A stretch of DNA of 64,000 nt from positions 62,001-126,000 of the forward strand of contig JBAMDO010000164.1 in NCBI GenBank assembly GCA_037074765.1, read 5' to 3'. The notes below the pieces were generated by a model that had not been told where the DNA came from, did no database searches, and saw only the letters and a list, made by a program, of their open reading frames with translations. Made by a program: the position numbers and the translations under genes. The stretch is from Mansonella perstans. Taxonomy: Eukaryota > Nematoda > Chromadorea > Rhabditida > Onchocercidae. Positions 20,683-35,484 of this stretch are shown in pieces (the stretch's first letter is position 1; every line of letters starts with the position of its first letter).

Positions 20683-23551
20683 TTAATTAAAGCTAATTAA
20701 AGAAGAAATCAGAACAAAGTTATACACATATGCATATATAGAGAGCATTGGTATTAGCCTAATTAGCCGAACATTAACAAAAATTAGCCTAGCATTAACA
20801 ATCAGCCTAGCTTATAAAGATAACTATTATGGTAGTATAAAAATGTCAAGTGTTATGTTAACATTTGACACTGAGAGTTCCCGAGACCACGAGACGCCAT
20901 CCCGACCACGACGATGATCAGCTACAGAACTGAAGAGCTGAAGGCCAATAGCTGATAGTAGTATATGATCTATTCATTAATTCATTGATTCATTGGTTCA
21001 TTGGTTCATGTTTCAACTCTTGATTCATTCATTCTGCAATAACAACAATTATACTACTCCTACTTGTCATTTGATATGTTATCATATATCATTACATACT
21101 ACAAACACTTCAGGACAACAATAACGTTTTCAAAAACTTTTATTTATTATTTCAATGAATTGAATTTTTAGTCGACATCTCTCTCTCTCTCTTTCGACAA
21201 TAGCCTAACATTGATTTATATGGCCTGAAATAGTAGGCTTATATGCATTGCCAGGTATGCTTTATTTAATTATTTTTAGTCTCTATATTGTAATTAGGCT
21301 GATTTTTCGCATGTATCAACATTTGAAAGGCCAGAAGATTGAGTTTTTAGTCGACATTGATAGCCTGACATTGATTTGTAATGCCTGAAGATTTGTAGGG
21401 CTTGAAATAGTACTTTAAATGCATTGCCAAGCATCCCTTGTTTTAATTATTCTATAGTCTCTATACTGTAATAGGCCGATTTTTAGCACGTATCAGCATG
21501 TGTAATTATGTATAATTTAGCACGTACCAACATGTGTGGTAGGGCTGGGGTCATATATAGTGCCTTTTATAAAAGGTCATCATTTCTGTTTTGAAAAGCA
21601 AGAAGAAGACTACGATTTCAGTGGTCACTTAGTCATTTGTTAGTTTCTGTGTAATATAATATAACATTGAATTTGCCATTTCGAATTTTTCATCTGTTTT
21701 AAATTTTATATTAATATTATTCCATCAAAATGAAATTTAATATTATTCAAATTTAAAATTTAATTTTATTGCACCATCACTATAAGAATATGTTTATCAC
21801 ACTGGAAGAGATTTAAAATTTTTTCCCTTATCCTATTTGCAAGGAAATGCTAGAAACTTGCTGACCTGTTGTTGACCCGCGGAAGATTTTTACCAAGATT
21901 TCACCAAGATTTCACCAAGACCTTGCCAAGATTTAGCAAGATTTTATCAAGATTTTGTCAAGATTTTACCAGTATTTTATTAAGATGCTACCAAGATTTT
22001 CCTGCGATTTTATCAAGATTTTACCGGAAGGTTTAACCGAGATTTTATCAAGATTTTACACCTCTGACAGACTTTGCAGATTTCATATCAGATATTTTAG
22101 GCTATTTATTTTCCTTCTACATTATTGTAGTTCATTCTTCTCTATCTTTTTGTTAGTAGAATTTATAAAATGAAACATTATCTTCTTTAACTGGGCTCTT
22201 TTCTTTAACACCAAAATTCTATTGTCCACTGTTGTCTCTGATGTGCATTTTACTGACCCAATAGGCTTTCTTTAAGAATTGGCTCTTGGCTCCCACATTT
22301 CGTTAATTTTCATATAAAAACTGAATGGTGGAAAGTTATCTATCCACTGTCCACTTTCGTTTGGTTCACAGATTTAGAAAATTTGAGCCAAGCAATTTCG
22401 AAAAGGTCCCTAGGCTTACTTTTAATGACACACGTGAAATGATCACTTGTATCTGTTTATGTCAAAAATAAGAATAATAGTAATAATTATTGATTACTGT
22501 GATAGTAATTAGTGCCCATCGCTTAATTAAATGCACTTAATTAGTAGTGGTAATTTAGTAATTAGTAATATGAGCTGAACATGGAGCCTAGCACCACTAT
22601 AAGCATATAGATCCTTTGAAGATGTCTAGGGCAATGAGTGAACTCTGGATTATAGTGGACTGTTTAGTAATCTGAGCTAAAATGGAGCCTAGCACCAATA
22701 AGCATAGATCCTTTGGAGACGTTGAGAGCAATTAGGGCTCACTAAAGTGGACATTATAGTGAACTCTGCTGCAGCAAAAGAAGCATGCAATATGATACAA
22801 TTAATTAGCTAATTAAATAACTCGGTCTGCTCTCTTTCAGCTCTTAGCTCTTTCAACTAGGCCAAATCAATGATCATCAATAGTAGTAGGTTAAATCAAT
22901 CTAATCATCAATAGTAGGCCAAATCTCTCGGCCTTAGCCATTACTTATGCAAGATAAGTAAAGTACTAGGCTGGATTTTAAATCAAAATTTCAAATTCCA
23001 ATTAAATGAAATAATAATTAGTGCCAAGCAAAGTCATAAGCTACTTTTCGGCCATTTGAATTAAACACAAGACTTTTCAAATCTAAAATTCGAATTAAAA
23101 ATATAGCTAGCGGACTTTTCAAATCTGAATTTCGTTAATTAATTTTGTTAATTTGTTAATTAATGCTAATTAAAAATATAGCTAAAGCTATTTGGTCGAA
23201 AATTAATGTTAATTAATTTAAATGATCAGTTTTTCTAATAAATAATTATCTAAGAGCCTTACAATCAAAAGGAAACATTTGTTCATTGCTTCACCCTTTT
23301 TTTTTAAATTAGCATTAATTAACCGGTTAATATTGATTAACATTAATTGATCAATATTTGAATCAGAAATTAAAAAATCAATCAATAGACGCAAGAAATT
23401 GATAATTCTTTTTCGCTAATTAGCAAAATATCAATTTAAGTAAAAAAATCAATAAATCAATAAAATTTCGTTTTTAAAGAAAATCAATTAATTCGATTAA
23501 AAAGTCATTTGATTAATCAAATTTCAAATCACAGAGCATTATGGCAACAAT
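20683..23551. repeat. Segmental duplication, left block, copy 2
   Basis: This is the direct repeat of 1-2870. It begins at TTAATTAAAGC, preceded by sequence whose counterpart would lie left of the window. The smaller arrays described at 477-812, 1205-1375 and 1884-2095 recur here with the same structure. It ends at ATGGCAACAAT, after which copy 2 enters its own 3.9-kb segment. Confidence 0.97.
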
Positions 23552-23899
23552 CTTTGTGAGGTGTCAACATTGTCAACTGAGCTGTCAACGCTGAACACTA
23601 AATGTTTGCCAACACTGATGTTTATCACCATGGCATGTCGTATCACCTTTGACCTTTGCGACATCGCATAAAAAGTAAAAATAGCAATGTTCATTTATGG
23701 AATTTGTGAAATTTGACCAAACAAAGGTAAAAAATGAATTGTTCAGAGATTGTACTCAAAGGTGACAAAGGCGACAAAAGTGGCAAAGTGACATTTGAAT
23801 TTTGAAATTTGTGAAATTTCACTAAGCAGTAAAAAAAAAATGAATGTTCAAATTTGTAGCCAAAAGTGATTGTGATATCAGAATGACCAGAATAACCGT

Positions 23900-24010
23900 A
23901 CAAGAAGGAATCGGCCAAGTATGTTCCGTCCAAGTATGCAACAGGCTACATATCAGTTTGTTCCGGCCAAGTAAGCCAAGTATGCAACAGGCTACATATA
24001 TCAATTTGTC
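23900..24010. repeat. Short two-copy tandem duplication, about 60 bp unit
   Basis: CCAAGTATGCAACAGGCTAC followed by ATATCA(G/A)TTTGT occurs twice within about 110 bp. Confidence 0.8.
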
Positions 24011-24240
24011 AGTGATTTACTCGACATCATCAACTATTTGTCTGTCCATCAGCTGATCAAAAGACCCTAGGCCTTAGGCTCTTCAGCCCTTCAAAAAAGA
24101 CAAGATTGGAGGAGTTTTCAGAGCTTTAATTTGACATTTGACATCAAATCATCATTACATCTTTCACTTCTAATCATCAACTACAACATAATTGTTGACG
24201 TCTGCAAATAGTATACTGTAATAGAAGAGCATAGAAAGAG

Positions 24241-24430
24241 TGGGAGAGAGAAAGAGAGAATTGATGAGATCAAGATAATATAATGACATCCAAATGACTA
24301 GGGCAGGTAAATAAACAAACATAGGGTGTGATACCTGTTAAAAGAGAAGGAGAGAAAGAGAGAATTGATGAGATGAAGACGATATGATGGCGCCTAATGA
24401 GTAGGTCAAGTCGATAAACAAACATAGAAT
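24241..24430. repeat. Two-copy tandem duplication, about 106 bp unit
   Basis: Both units contain GGAGAGA(G)AAAGAGAGAATTG, ATGAGAT, AGTAGGTCAAG / ACTAGGGCAGG and ATAAACAAACATAG. Confidence 0.85.
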
Positions 24431-24550
24431 GTTAATAATATGTTTCAGGTAACAGTTGTCGAGTTTTAGTAATTTGATACACCTGAATTATTAGTTGAGC
24501 ATATATCAGTTAAAATTGTTAAATGATTATTATAATCCTTTGCAAATGGA

Positions 24551-24965
24551 TCAACTTGCCAGTCCGCCTGAATTTATCCTGGATTTTTCTATTCAATAGT
24601 ACTATTAAACTCTTGGATCACATCCTGGATTTTTCCTCAATCGTATTATGACAACTGCAAATTGCACTCTTAGGAGACATTTATTTATGCGACATCTTTG
24701 GTGACAATAGAGGGGACCTGAGACCTAATGACATTGTCCTTTTTGTCCTCAAGTCAAGTAGATGATCAACTTGCTAGCCCGCCTGGATTTATATCCTGGA
24801 CTCATCCTGGATTTTTCCATTCAATCGTACTATTACAACTGCAACTGCACTCTTTACTTGTGTAACATTTACTTATATGCGATATTTACTTGGCGACATC
24901 TTGGTGACAATAGAGGGGACCTGAGGCTTGATGACACTGTTTTTTTTGTCCTCAAGTCGAGATCT
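24551..24965. repeat. Two-copy tandem duplication, about 215 bp unit
   Basis: Both units contain AACTTGC(C/T)AG, CCGCCTG(A/G)ATTTAT, CCTGGATTTTTC, TTCAAT(A/C)GTACTATTA, ACATTTA, TTGGTGACAATAGAGGGGAC, CTGAG and TTTGTCCTCAAGTC in order. They have diverged by substitutions and indels. Confidence 0.88.
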
Positions 24966-25689
24966 TATGAGACGTCTTGCTGAATAGGACCGAGATATTT
25001 TGCTGAATAGGACGACATGACCCTGTCCTTTTGTCTTTTTGTCCTCAAGTAGAAAATAATGACAGCAAACGTCAAAGTTCAACGCTGAAATGGTTAGTGC
25101 GGGGTTAACTAGGTCAGCAAGATCTGCTTGACCACCAGGATCCCTGAAAGGATCTTGACCAGCCTAGAATTGTTGTTGTTTCAGATCGAAATGGCTAAAA
25201 ATAAGAAGCGCAAAATGCTTAATGGAATAAATGACCTTTGTCCTTTCCTTGTCCTTTAACTCCCCGTCCTGCTCGACTACACAAAAGCTGCACGGTTAGT
25301 TCACCTACTAAGTTAAACAGCAAGCAATTAATTCATTCTGTGAAATTTCACTAATTACTTTCTAAATTTACATTGTGATGTGCGATTCAGGATGCAAAAC
25401 GTGCATTTAGTGCAAATGCAAGCATTTAGCGCCTGCATATATCTTTGAATTTTTTGCATTCTTGCACGTATCTTTGCGTTTTTTGTATTACAGAGAGCAT
25501 TTTCTGTCCGTGCAAAATTGCAAAATATGAAGTTGTGATTGCATTCTAATGAATTTTATTGTTCTGTTTGCAAGTAATGTAATGTCTAAAGAGGATATAT
25601 TATATGACAATAATGTCCTAAAGAGGATATTATATGTTAATTGAACAGATACATTGTATGACTGTGTTGTAAACAAATCACTCATAAAT

Positions 25690-26826
<1,137 letters not shown>

Positions 26827-27139
26827 ATACCACAACTCGTTGTTACCTCTTTGCGCTCGCATTTTCCACCGTACTTTTTTGCTTTTTGCCATTTGATTTA
26901 AAAAATTGAACTTTGGAAGAAACAGGAGTACGGGGGGTGAGTCCTGAGTGTCACTGTCGCCTATCGCGGAAAAAACAGGAGTCCTGAGGCGGGGGTGAGT
27001 GTCGCTTTCCCCTGTCGCCTGAATGTTGTCTGTCACCTGACCTCGTTTGTCTTTCTGAATTTCTTTTAATTCAATTCCTTATAAATGCAAATATTTTGTT
27101 CCAAAGGCACACACTTCATTCTGTTAATTAGCACTAATT

Positions 27140-27417
27140 GAAGACTTAATTAGAATTAGCGTTTGATTTGAATTGATGAACAAGTGGTCATTGGGTGGAA
27201 TTTCATTGAATTTATTTGAAATTGAAATATTTTAAATTATAATTAGCAATTTGATTTTTTTTTTCGAAAAAAAGTGGTCGTTGGATGTGATTTTATTTGA
27301 ATTTATTTGAAATTGAAATATTTTAACTTTTGTCTAACAAATTTCCTTGGCTCCTTGTAGTGATCGAATCCAAACTTTTTGTTGTCAAAGTTGCAAATTA
27401 TCGGTTAATTACTCTTC
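27140..27417. repeat. Diverged two-copy tandem unit related to copy 1 junction
   Basis: AAGTGGT(C/G)(A/G)TTGG, GATTT/GAATTT, AATTTATTTGAAATTGAAAT and ATTTTAA occur twice here. A related pair is in copy 1 at about 2920-3060, at visibly lower identity than the flanking duplicated blocks. Confidence 0.75.
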
Positions 27418-29179
27418 TAATTAATTAAAATATTATTTTTATTGGTGACATCACTTGGTGACATCTTCGCTCACTTTTCTAATTTATTAAAATTTGGTTA
27501 AAAATTTCCGAATATTCAATGCATTAGCAATTGTTCACTTTCAGTTTTCTTCCTTTATTTTAAGTTTACCATTAAGAACTTGAATTTTGAACTTTTAAAT
27601 TTTTGAAAGTAAGTGAAAATTTAATAAAAATGAGAAAATAAAGTTCGCTTTATCAGAATTTCGTTTCTGAAATTTTTCCGTGTTTAAAATTCAGTTCAAA
27701 CTCGAAATTTTAATTTTTTTAAATTCTAAAACTAAGTGCTCCGAACGATGGCGGCAAGCTGGCGAGAGTTTTTGGCTCTAATAACTCATAGCAGCTCAAA
27801 AATAGCTCAGATAGATTTCACTGTTTAAAATTCGAGTTTAGTTTAATTTTTTGAAATTCTAAAATAACTGCTCCGAACAATGGTGACAAGGCGACAAGCT
27901 ACTAATAGCTCATAACAGCCAGATAAATTAGCTCATAATAGCTCATGATAGATTTTAATCAAAGAAAGAGAAAAAGTGTAAATGATCTAGAGAGAGAGAG
28001 AGTCTATCTAATGAAGTTTTGAAAAGCAATTCAAAACTGCCATTCCGCGAAGGTCAAATGTCAAATGTTCCATTGGTATTCTGTCTCGTTCCAGTGCTGT
28101 GCCAACCGTACTCGATGATGACAAGTGCTTTTAACTTTTAAAACTTTCTTGTGGTAACAATTGACAATGTGACAGTTGACAATTGCTCTTTTTTGGACTG
28201 CGACAAATGCGGAGGGAAACATTTGAAAGTTTTAAAATTTTTCACCAAAAATTTACTTCTAAAAAAAATTTGCAAGGATATTTGTTCGCGCGTAAAAGTC
28301 CCTCTGGTGATAAATCGATGACCATTGCAATTTCTTTCATTCCAATGGACATTGGTCATTCTCCGCGAAATTCTAATTTTCTTACTTCGCTTCCTTCTTT
28401 CTCACTTTTCACTCTCTTCTCATTTCTTTACTCATTCACGTAATTTTGGCGGATTTTTGCCTCATTCACATATTTTTCAAAAATTTCGGTAATTTTGCCT
28501 CATTCACGTATTTTTCGAAAAATCTGGTATTTTCGCCTCATTCTTTTTCACGCATTTTTTTTCAGTTTTATCTGCCCGGAAAGGGATGCTAAGCAATTGC
28601 CTCAGTCACGTAATGACGTTGCCTCATTGACGTATTTTTCAGTTTTATTTGTCCTTCGGAAAGGGACTAACTAAGCAAAAGTTGGAAGAAAAAAATCAGT
28701 CAGTTGAGAAATGTCAGTTTGAAATTTTCTGCTTGAATTGAATAGTATGTGTGCATTTGCATGCATGTCTAATACGCTTGTCAAAGCGATTACTAAATCG
28801 AGCCATTTTAAAATGATTAATTAGTGGTTTATGAGAAATTAATGACGGTGCCTGGGATGATTATGTACTGGTGGTGTACTGAGGGTTTGAGCGGTGTTTG
28901 TTTGGTTTTCTGGTGCATACGGGATATATACGGGGTGCGGTAATGCCAATATAATATTAAATCATTGTCCCCTTTACGGCTTTCCGTTGTTCTCTCTCTT
29001 GTCCCCTCTGTCCCTCTCTCTTTCTTGTCCCCTCTTTCTCCATCCAGCCTTGTCCTCAAAGGGAGGACACAATCACATAATCCATTCCATTCATCCTGAC
29101 TGCGTTCCACACACTAATTGCTATTATTTCTTTCCGACCAATTTAATTGTTGTCTCGTTTAAAAAAAAAAATTGAAAAT

Positions 29180-29214
<35 letters not shown>

Positions 29215-32200
29215 GATAATATCAATCAGTCAACAACTTGCTTCCTTGCTTCTTCTAATTTATTTAATTTTTTAATTATTACATTTAAATTTCACTTCTA
29301 CAATTTGAAATTTTGTTGAAGCTTTTTTGATAAGCATGACGAAAAGGTCGAAGGAAAGGGAAAGGTCGAGTAATAGACACTTAGTGTGCATGGTGGAGCA
29401 ATGTCCAGTCCACTTCACACGAATGCAAAATTAATAATATGCCAAGATAACTTGGATCAGTCTGTATAGCTTTTTTTTGGCTAAGGATTTCTAATTAAGT
29501 TAATTTGTGGGGAAAAGAGTAGGCTTCAATAGCTTTGCGGCGGACGAACTATAGATTTATTCGGCTTCAGCTGATGACTCAAAGTAAATGACTCACTTGC
29601 TTACAAATCTTTGTGTAGCATAAAATTTAATTACAAGGAGACCTGACTGTTTAAGAGATTGATCTTAAGGCGTGACCTTGTTGCAAGATTGTAATCGACG
29701 ATGATTATGATGATAATGATTATGATTATGATGATAATGACGATGATAATAATTATGCTGCAGAAAAGATGATCATTGTTATTGGAAATTTCTCTTACCA
29801 GTCTTTTGCCACTATGATAAGACTTCCCGAATCAATTCGTCTGAAAATCTGGCAACCTTCGAGCATGCATGATTTTTGAACTTCCTTGATGAATTTGTTG
29901 GCAGAAAGGTCTTCTATTTAGTGACTGAGGTACCAAGCGTATGTCAACCGGCAATAGTTATTCCGTCCTTGAACATTATACGTGTAACAACAATACGTGT
30001 AATAATGTAATAATATATAATAACACTTGTTATATGCGTTATACATGTTATTCTGTTTTCTACATGTCATTCCGCGTTATACATGTCATTATATAACCTG
30101 CTTGATTCTGTTGTGTACATATTATTCTGTTTTCTGCCTGTGATTCATTCCACTTCAACTTACAGTTCAAAATTTTCGAACTTCCTTGATGGATGTGTGG
30201 CACAAAGACTTCTGTTTAGTGAATACGTATTATTTATAATAATGCGTGTTATTGTATGCGTGATACGTGTTATTACATAACCACCTGTTTGATTCTGTTG
30301 TGATTCAATCTATTTCAACTTACAGTTCAATTTTTGAACTTTCTTGATGGATGTGTGGCAGAATAAGATACCAAGTACCAAGCGTACATCAACCGGTAAC
30401 AATTATTACGGTCCTTGCGTGATACGTGTCATTATATAATCACCTGTTTTCTCTTGTGATTCAATTCATTTCAAACTTATAGTTCAAAATTTCTAAACTT
30501 CCTTGTTGAATTGGTGGACAGAAAGACTTCTGTTTAGTGAAATTGTTCAACAACAATAAATTAAATTAAATTATTCCTCCTCGTTTTCATTCAATTCATT
30601 TGGTCGTCGTTAAAAATGAGAGAAAAGAGTGGAAAAAATTGAAATGGAAATCATTTAATTGCTTTTTTGCTTTGACCGATAAATAGCATCACTGAAAAGG
30701 ACAAGTCATTGATCAGCTATTCCTCGACTTCGTCCTTCTTCGACCTGTCTTCTGTCTCCTAGAAATGGAAATCATCTAATTGCTTCTTTGCTTTGACCAA
30801 TAAATAGCACCAATTGTGAATGTAAATGGAGAAGGACGAGTCATTGATCATTGTTCTTCGACTTCGTCCTCCTTCGACCTGTCTCTGTTCCACTATCCCA
30901 TGGTGGAACTTTCTCTTCTTGTAATTAAATAATTAAGTATAAATTAAGTTAAATAAAGCAAAAGAAGAGCTTTATGTAAAAGAGAATAGTGAATGATTCA
31001 ATTTTTTTATAAATTAAGTAATTAAGTATAAATTAAGTCAAGTAAAAAGCAAGAGAGCTTTATTGTGAAAGAGAGGTAATTAAGTATAAATTAAGTAAAA
31101 TAAAGCAAAAGAAGAGCTTTATGTAACAGAGAATTTGTGAAAATTGAATTGAATTCAAGTTAAATTCAAACACGCTTTCAAATTTCAATTGCATTCTATT
31201 ATTTATTTATTTTCTTTCTTTCTTGACCTCTTTAACCTTAGATTACGTCATTCTTCCAAATATATGTACGCTAAGTGGAAAAAAATTGAAGAGAAAGGAA
31301 ATTTTCCAGTATTCAAATTTCAATCGTATTCTATTATTTATTTATTTCCCTTCTTTCTTCACTCTTCAACCTCACACGCATTCTTCCAAATTATACGTAC
31401 ATATTATGTGCAGTGCTGCTTATCACAAGTAAGTACTCTTTGAATCAATCCTTGAATTGATCCTTTTATTTAATCGGAATGCGCCTAATCCTCATACCAT
31501 TAACAGTCAGTGTCCATTTTGCTTAAAAGTTTCAAATTTTAATTTAATTTTTTAATTTTAAAAAATTTTAATTTTTGCTTAAAAGCACGCAGATAAGTCA
31601 CAGAATGACTTCAATTATCAAAGTAATAGTATTGGGGAGCCTGAAATGGAACGTAAGTAGTATGAGAGGATTGAAAGAATTAATATTAAATTAAAATTGA
31701 GCAGCGAAAGATTCATTTTTAAAATGAGCCTATTAAAGATAGAGAGGATGAAAAAGAAATGAGTGTTAGAGACAGGGCAAGAAAGAGAAGAAAGGGATAG
31801 GGTGAGGGGTGAATGAACAGTGTGAAAAATTCGGTTTTAAAGTGATCTGTATGAGAAAAGAAATGAATGTTAGAGATGAGGAATAACAAGGCAAGGAAGA
31901 GATAGGGGTGAAAAGACTAAAAGGCTTTAATTTTAATTTATTAAATGCTCATTAGGATTTGAAAAGTATAAATGCTGCTAAGTGGAATTGGATAGGAGGA
32001 TGAGAAAAAAATGAATGTTAGAGGCAGAACAAGAAGCCGTAAAGATAGGAGAAGATGAAAAAGAGAAATGAATGCTAGTGACAGGGCAAGAAAGAGATAA
32101 AAGAGATAGGGTGAGGGGTAATGAACAGCGAAAGATCGAGTTGAAATGAGTTATGTAAAGATAGGAGAGGATGAGAAAGAGAAATGAATGTTAGAGAGAA

Positions 32201-32768
32201 CCTAAGAAAAAGATAGGGACTGAGAAAGCGGGGGATGAAAAGTCTAAAAGGCTAATTTTAATTTATTAAATGCTCATTAAAATTAAGTGTGTAAATGCTG
32301 CTAAGCTAAGTGGCATTGAATTGGAAAGCTGTTGTTAACAATTCTAAAATTAAATTTCCATTTAAGGAAAGGAAGGGAAGGCATGGAGAGCTTTTTGAAT
32401 GAATAAATGAGTGGACTAGGAAGAGAAGGAGAGAAGGAAAGGAAAGGAGGGGACGGAGAGTTTTTTTGAATGAATAAAATGGGTGGACAAAGGACAGCGC
32501 GTGGGTGTGAATGAGTGGGCAGGGGCAATGAGTGGGCAATGGGTGGGGAAAATGAAATCTTAGCCTTAATGCTTTTAATTTGAATAATTATTTGATTGTC
32601 GGCACATAATTGAGTCGGATCGATTACGAGGACGGCTAAAGTATTTACTTATTGGCTACTACATACATATACCGGAAACAGATGGCCAAGAAATGGCCAA
32701 ACGATTGACGCTCAACCTGGATCGAGTGACTAACTAGCCAGTAGTAGTATCAGTTTCCAGCTTCATTC
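27418..32768. repeat. Segmental duplication, right block, copy 2
   Basis: This is the direct repeat of 3141-8476, with the same internal arrays shifted by about 24277-24296 bp. Copy 2 has a 15-unit CT run at about 29182-29211, lacks 8 bp near 29650, and gains 21 bp near 29720 that is itself a tandem repeat of ATGATTATGAT-type sequence. It ends at 32768. Confidence 0.97.
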
Positions 32769-32789
32769 ATTAAACTAATTGTTGTCCAT

Positions 32790-33015
32790 TTATGATAGCA
32801 ATTCATGGTCCATTTATGATGTATGATGATAATGATAGCGAAGTATGGCGGAATTATGATGACAATGATAGCGAATTATGGTGGTAAAAATATTGTATGA
32901 CGATAATGATAGCGACAAATTGTATGACGGCAATGATAACGATAAATATGATGGCAATGATAGCGACAGATATGATGATAATGATAGCAAAGTATGGTGT
33001 GGTGAAAATATTATT
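32790..33015. repeat. Short-unit array, ATGATAATGATAGCGA-like
   Basis: About eight degenerate units of roughly 20-30 bp with ATGA(T/C)(G/A)ATAATGATAGCG and (A)TATG(G/A)(T/C)GG. It begins just after the end of the duplicated block. A 67-codon frame through it is repeat-derived. Confidence 0.8.
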
Positions 33016-33091
33016 CATTACTAGTTCAAAGTTCACTTGGCCATTCCTCAATGACAATATTTATGTTGCCGGTATTAATTTTCATTCACAC

Positions 33092-33420
33092 TCCTGGTAG
33101 TCAATAAATTTTCAGCCGGAAAAGTTCATAAAAGTAGTGGCCAAATAGACAGTTAGTTCTCCTTTGCGAACAGAGATGACCTATGGCCTTAGCAGTTATT
33201 AAACCAAGCCAAACTAGACCATAATATCTCAATGCAAACCAAGAGTCAAGAGATTAACTAATTAACAATCCAGTAATTTATTCATTGACCATCCAGTGGT
33301 CAATGAATTTTTAGCTGAAAAAGCTTTAAAAATAGTGGCCAAGTAGGTAGTAGTTCTCCTTGCTAGAACAGAGATGATCTAAAGCATTACCAGTTGTTAA
33401 ATCAAAAGCAAACTAAGCCA
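33092..33420. repeat. Two-copy tandem duplication, about 200 bp unit
   Basis: Units at about 33092-33225 and 33294-33420 share TGGT(A)GTCAAT(A)AATTTT, AGC(C/T)G(G)AAAA, TAGTGGCCAA, AGTTCTCCTT, ACAGAGATGA and AAACTA. Confidence 0.75.
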
Positions 33421-33895
33421 TTGTGTACTGTCTCTTGTATGTTCTAGGAACTGACCACTTGAAGTATGAACTGACCACTGCTTTTCTTTGCTAAGAACTT
33501 CAATTCAATGGCCAAGCTTGCGTAAGAGTCCAAATTAGCTGGGCACTTTAATGATAATTAAGATCATTAGGTGACACTTTGGTGACACTCTTTTTTGGTG
33601 ACTTTGAGAATAGTATGCTTATAGGATTTAATGAATTCTCAAATGCTTCTTCACTAATTAATGACAATTTTTTCCAAGCTAAGTGTCACCAAGCTGTCTG
33701 CAGTGTCACCAAACTAAGTGTCACTAAATTGATATTACTATAATATTTAGCTGATGGCATTGAAAATTAATTAATTATTAATTAATTTACTTTTCTATGA
33801 ATGCTTGAATTTAGGTGACACTTTTAGTTGGCACTTTTGTCGTCTGTCGTCTCTTCATGTCATCTTGCCATGCTTTTGAATTTCATTGACACTTT
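33421..33895. other. Non-coding stretch rich in GTGACACT/GTCACCAA words
   Basis: No gene was seen. Repeated AAGTGTCACCAA, GTGACACTTT and TTGACACTTTTG words occur on the plus strand without a fixed period. Confidence 0.5.
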
Positions 33896-33904
33896 TGTCA
33901 CATA

Positions 33905-34000
33905 TGACATGTATGATCACGAGTGATATGTATGATCACGTATGATATATATGATCGCGCATGATATGTATGGTCACGTATGATCACGTATGATCATATG
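33905..34000. repeat. About 19-bp minisatellite ATGTATGATCACG(T/A)(A/G)TGAT
   Basis: Five units of about 19-20 bp with TGATCACG cores, each near-palindromic around TGATCA or ATCACG. Confidence 0.85.
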
Positions 34001-34499
34001 CCTTGTGGACATCTTTTAAAGATGAGGACATCTTTTGGACATCTTTTTGGATGACCATTGTCCATTGCATGCAGGGAAAGTAAGGGGTCATGCAGGTGAC
34101 ATGACAAAGGTGACAAGGGTGACAAAATAAGATCAAGTCCAAATCAGTCTTACTGTAAGTCTATCGGTCTTACTGTAATATTAAGCCACTCAGCTGTTAT
34201 CGGTTGGTTCAATTTGCTGTTTAATAAGCTTCTGGTTTTTTTGATGAATAAATTTTAATTTCTGATAATTAAAATTTAATTTCTTTGCTTAAAAGTCAGG
34301 TAACTGTATGTTGCCGGATAGTGTTGAATTCTGAACCAAATCAAAATTTAAAATACTAATAACTACAAAATTTGAAATTGAGGAATTCAATTAAAAAATT
34401 AATTTCTGAAAATTTAAATTTCAATTTCACTCAATTTAAATTTCGGATTCAAACATTTTAAAATCCTGATAGAAAGTGAAAGATTTAAAAAAGCTAGAA

Positions 34500-34830
34500 A
34501 ATAAATGGCCAATTAGTGATCCAGACTTGGCCTAATAAAGGAAGAGTCTGGAAAGAGTGAGGAAACAGGTCAAGGAGCTTAGCTGGATTTGGCTTGACCA
34601 AGTTTTTTGATTTGATATGGAGCTTTTAAAATAGAATGGAATCAATCTTATTTAACTGATTATTCAAAGTAGGCCAATTAGTGATTCAGACAAATAGAGT
34701 CTGGAAAGTGTGAGGAAACAGGCCAAGAAATCGACTTGGCTTGGCTTGGCTTCGCTAAGTTTATTCGATTTGATATAGAGCTTTTAAAATAGAATGGAAT
34801 CAATCTTGTTTAACTGATTATTCAAATTAG
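34500..34830. repeat. Two-copy tandem duplication, about 165 bp unit
   Basis: Both units contain GGCCAATTAGTGAT(C/T)CAGAC, AGAGTCTGGAAAG, GTGAGGAAACAGG, TTGGCTTG, TTTGATAT, GAGCTTTTAAAATAGAATGG and AATCAATCTT. Conservation is high compared with neighbouring arrays. Confidence 0.88.
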
Positions 34831-35074
34831 GTCTTAAATTTGCATTTAATTTTGTCACTTTGTCACCCTGCCTGTTTCACTAACTATTTGATAAAAGTAT
34901 TCTGGCCAAGTGCAGTGAGCCAAGTGCAATGATAGCACGACATTTGATATGACACTGCTTTCTGTTTCATTCCAGTTTGTTCCAATTTTAAGAATTAATT
35001 TTCCAATTTTAAAAAATAATAAAAAATAATTTTTCCGTTCGTTTGTTTCAATTTCGAAAAATAAATTTCAATGT

Positions 35075-35335
35075 TGTGGATTCTTAGCGTTAAGATTCAG
35101 TAAAATATTTCAGTGTTAGGATTCTTTGTTCCTCTGTTTTTTCTCTCCAATTTTCAGTATTAGGATTCTCTGTATTAGGATTCAATGTTAGGATTTAGTA
35201 AAAGTATTCAATGTTAGGATTCTTTGTTCCTGTGTTTTTTCTCTCCAATTTTCAGTGTTAGGATTCGGTGTTAAGATTCAAGTAAAAATATTCCAGTGTT
35301 GGGATTCTTTATTTCTTTTGTATTTTTTTCTCCAA
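35075..35335. repeat. Three-copy array, GTTAGGATTC units
   Basis: Repeated GTGTTAGGATTCTTTGTTCC, GTTTTTTCTCTCCAATTTTC and ATTCAGTAAAA blocks with shorter GTATTAGGATTC subunits. Confidence 0.8.
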
Positions 35336-35484
35336 AAGAAATCTGTTAGATTTGTTTCATCTTTTGGTGTAACATTTGCTGGAAGTTCAAAGTTCAATTT
35401 AAAAGTTAGAAGTTAAAAGCTCAAAGTTCAGAGTTCAATTTTAAAACTATTAAAAGTTTTGAGCAATTGGCTCCAAGTTTCACT

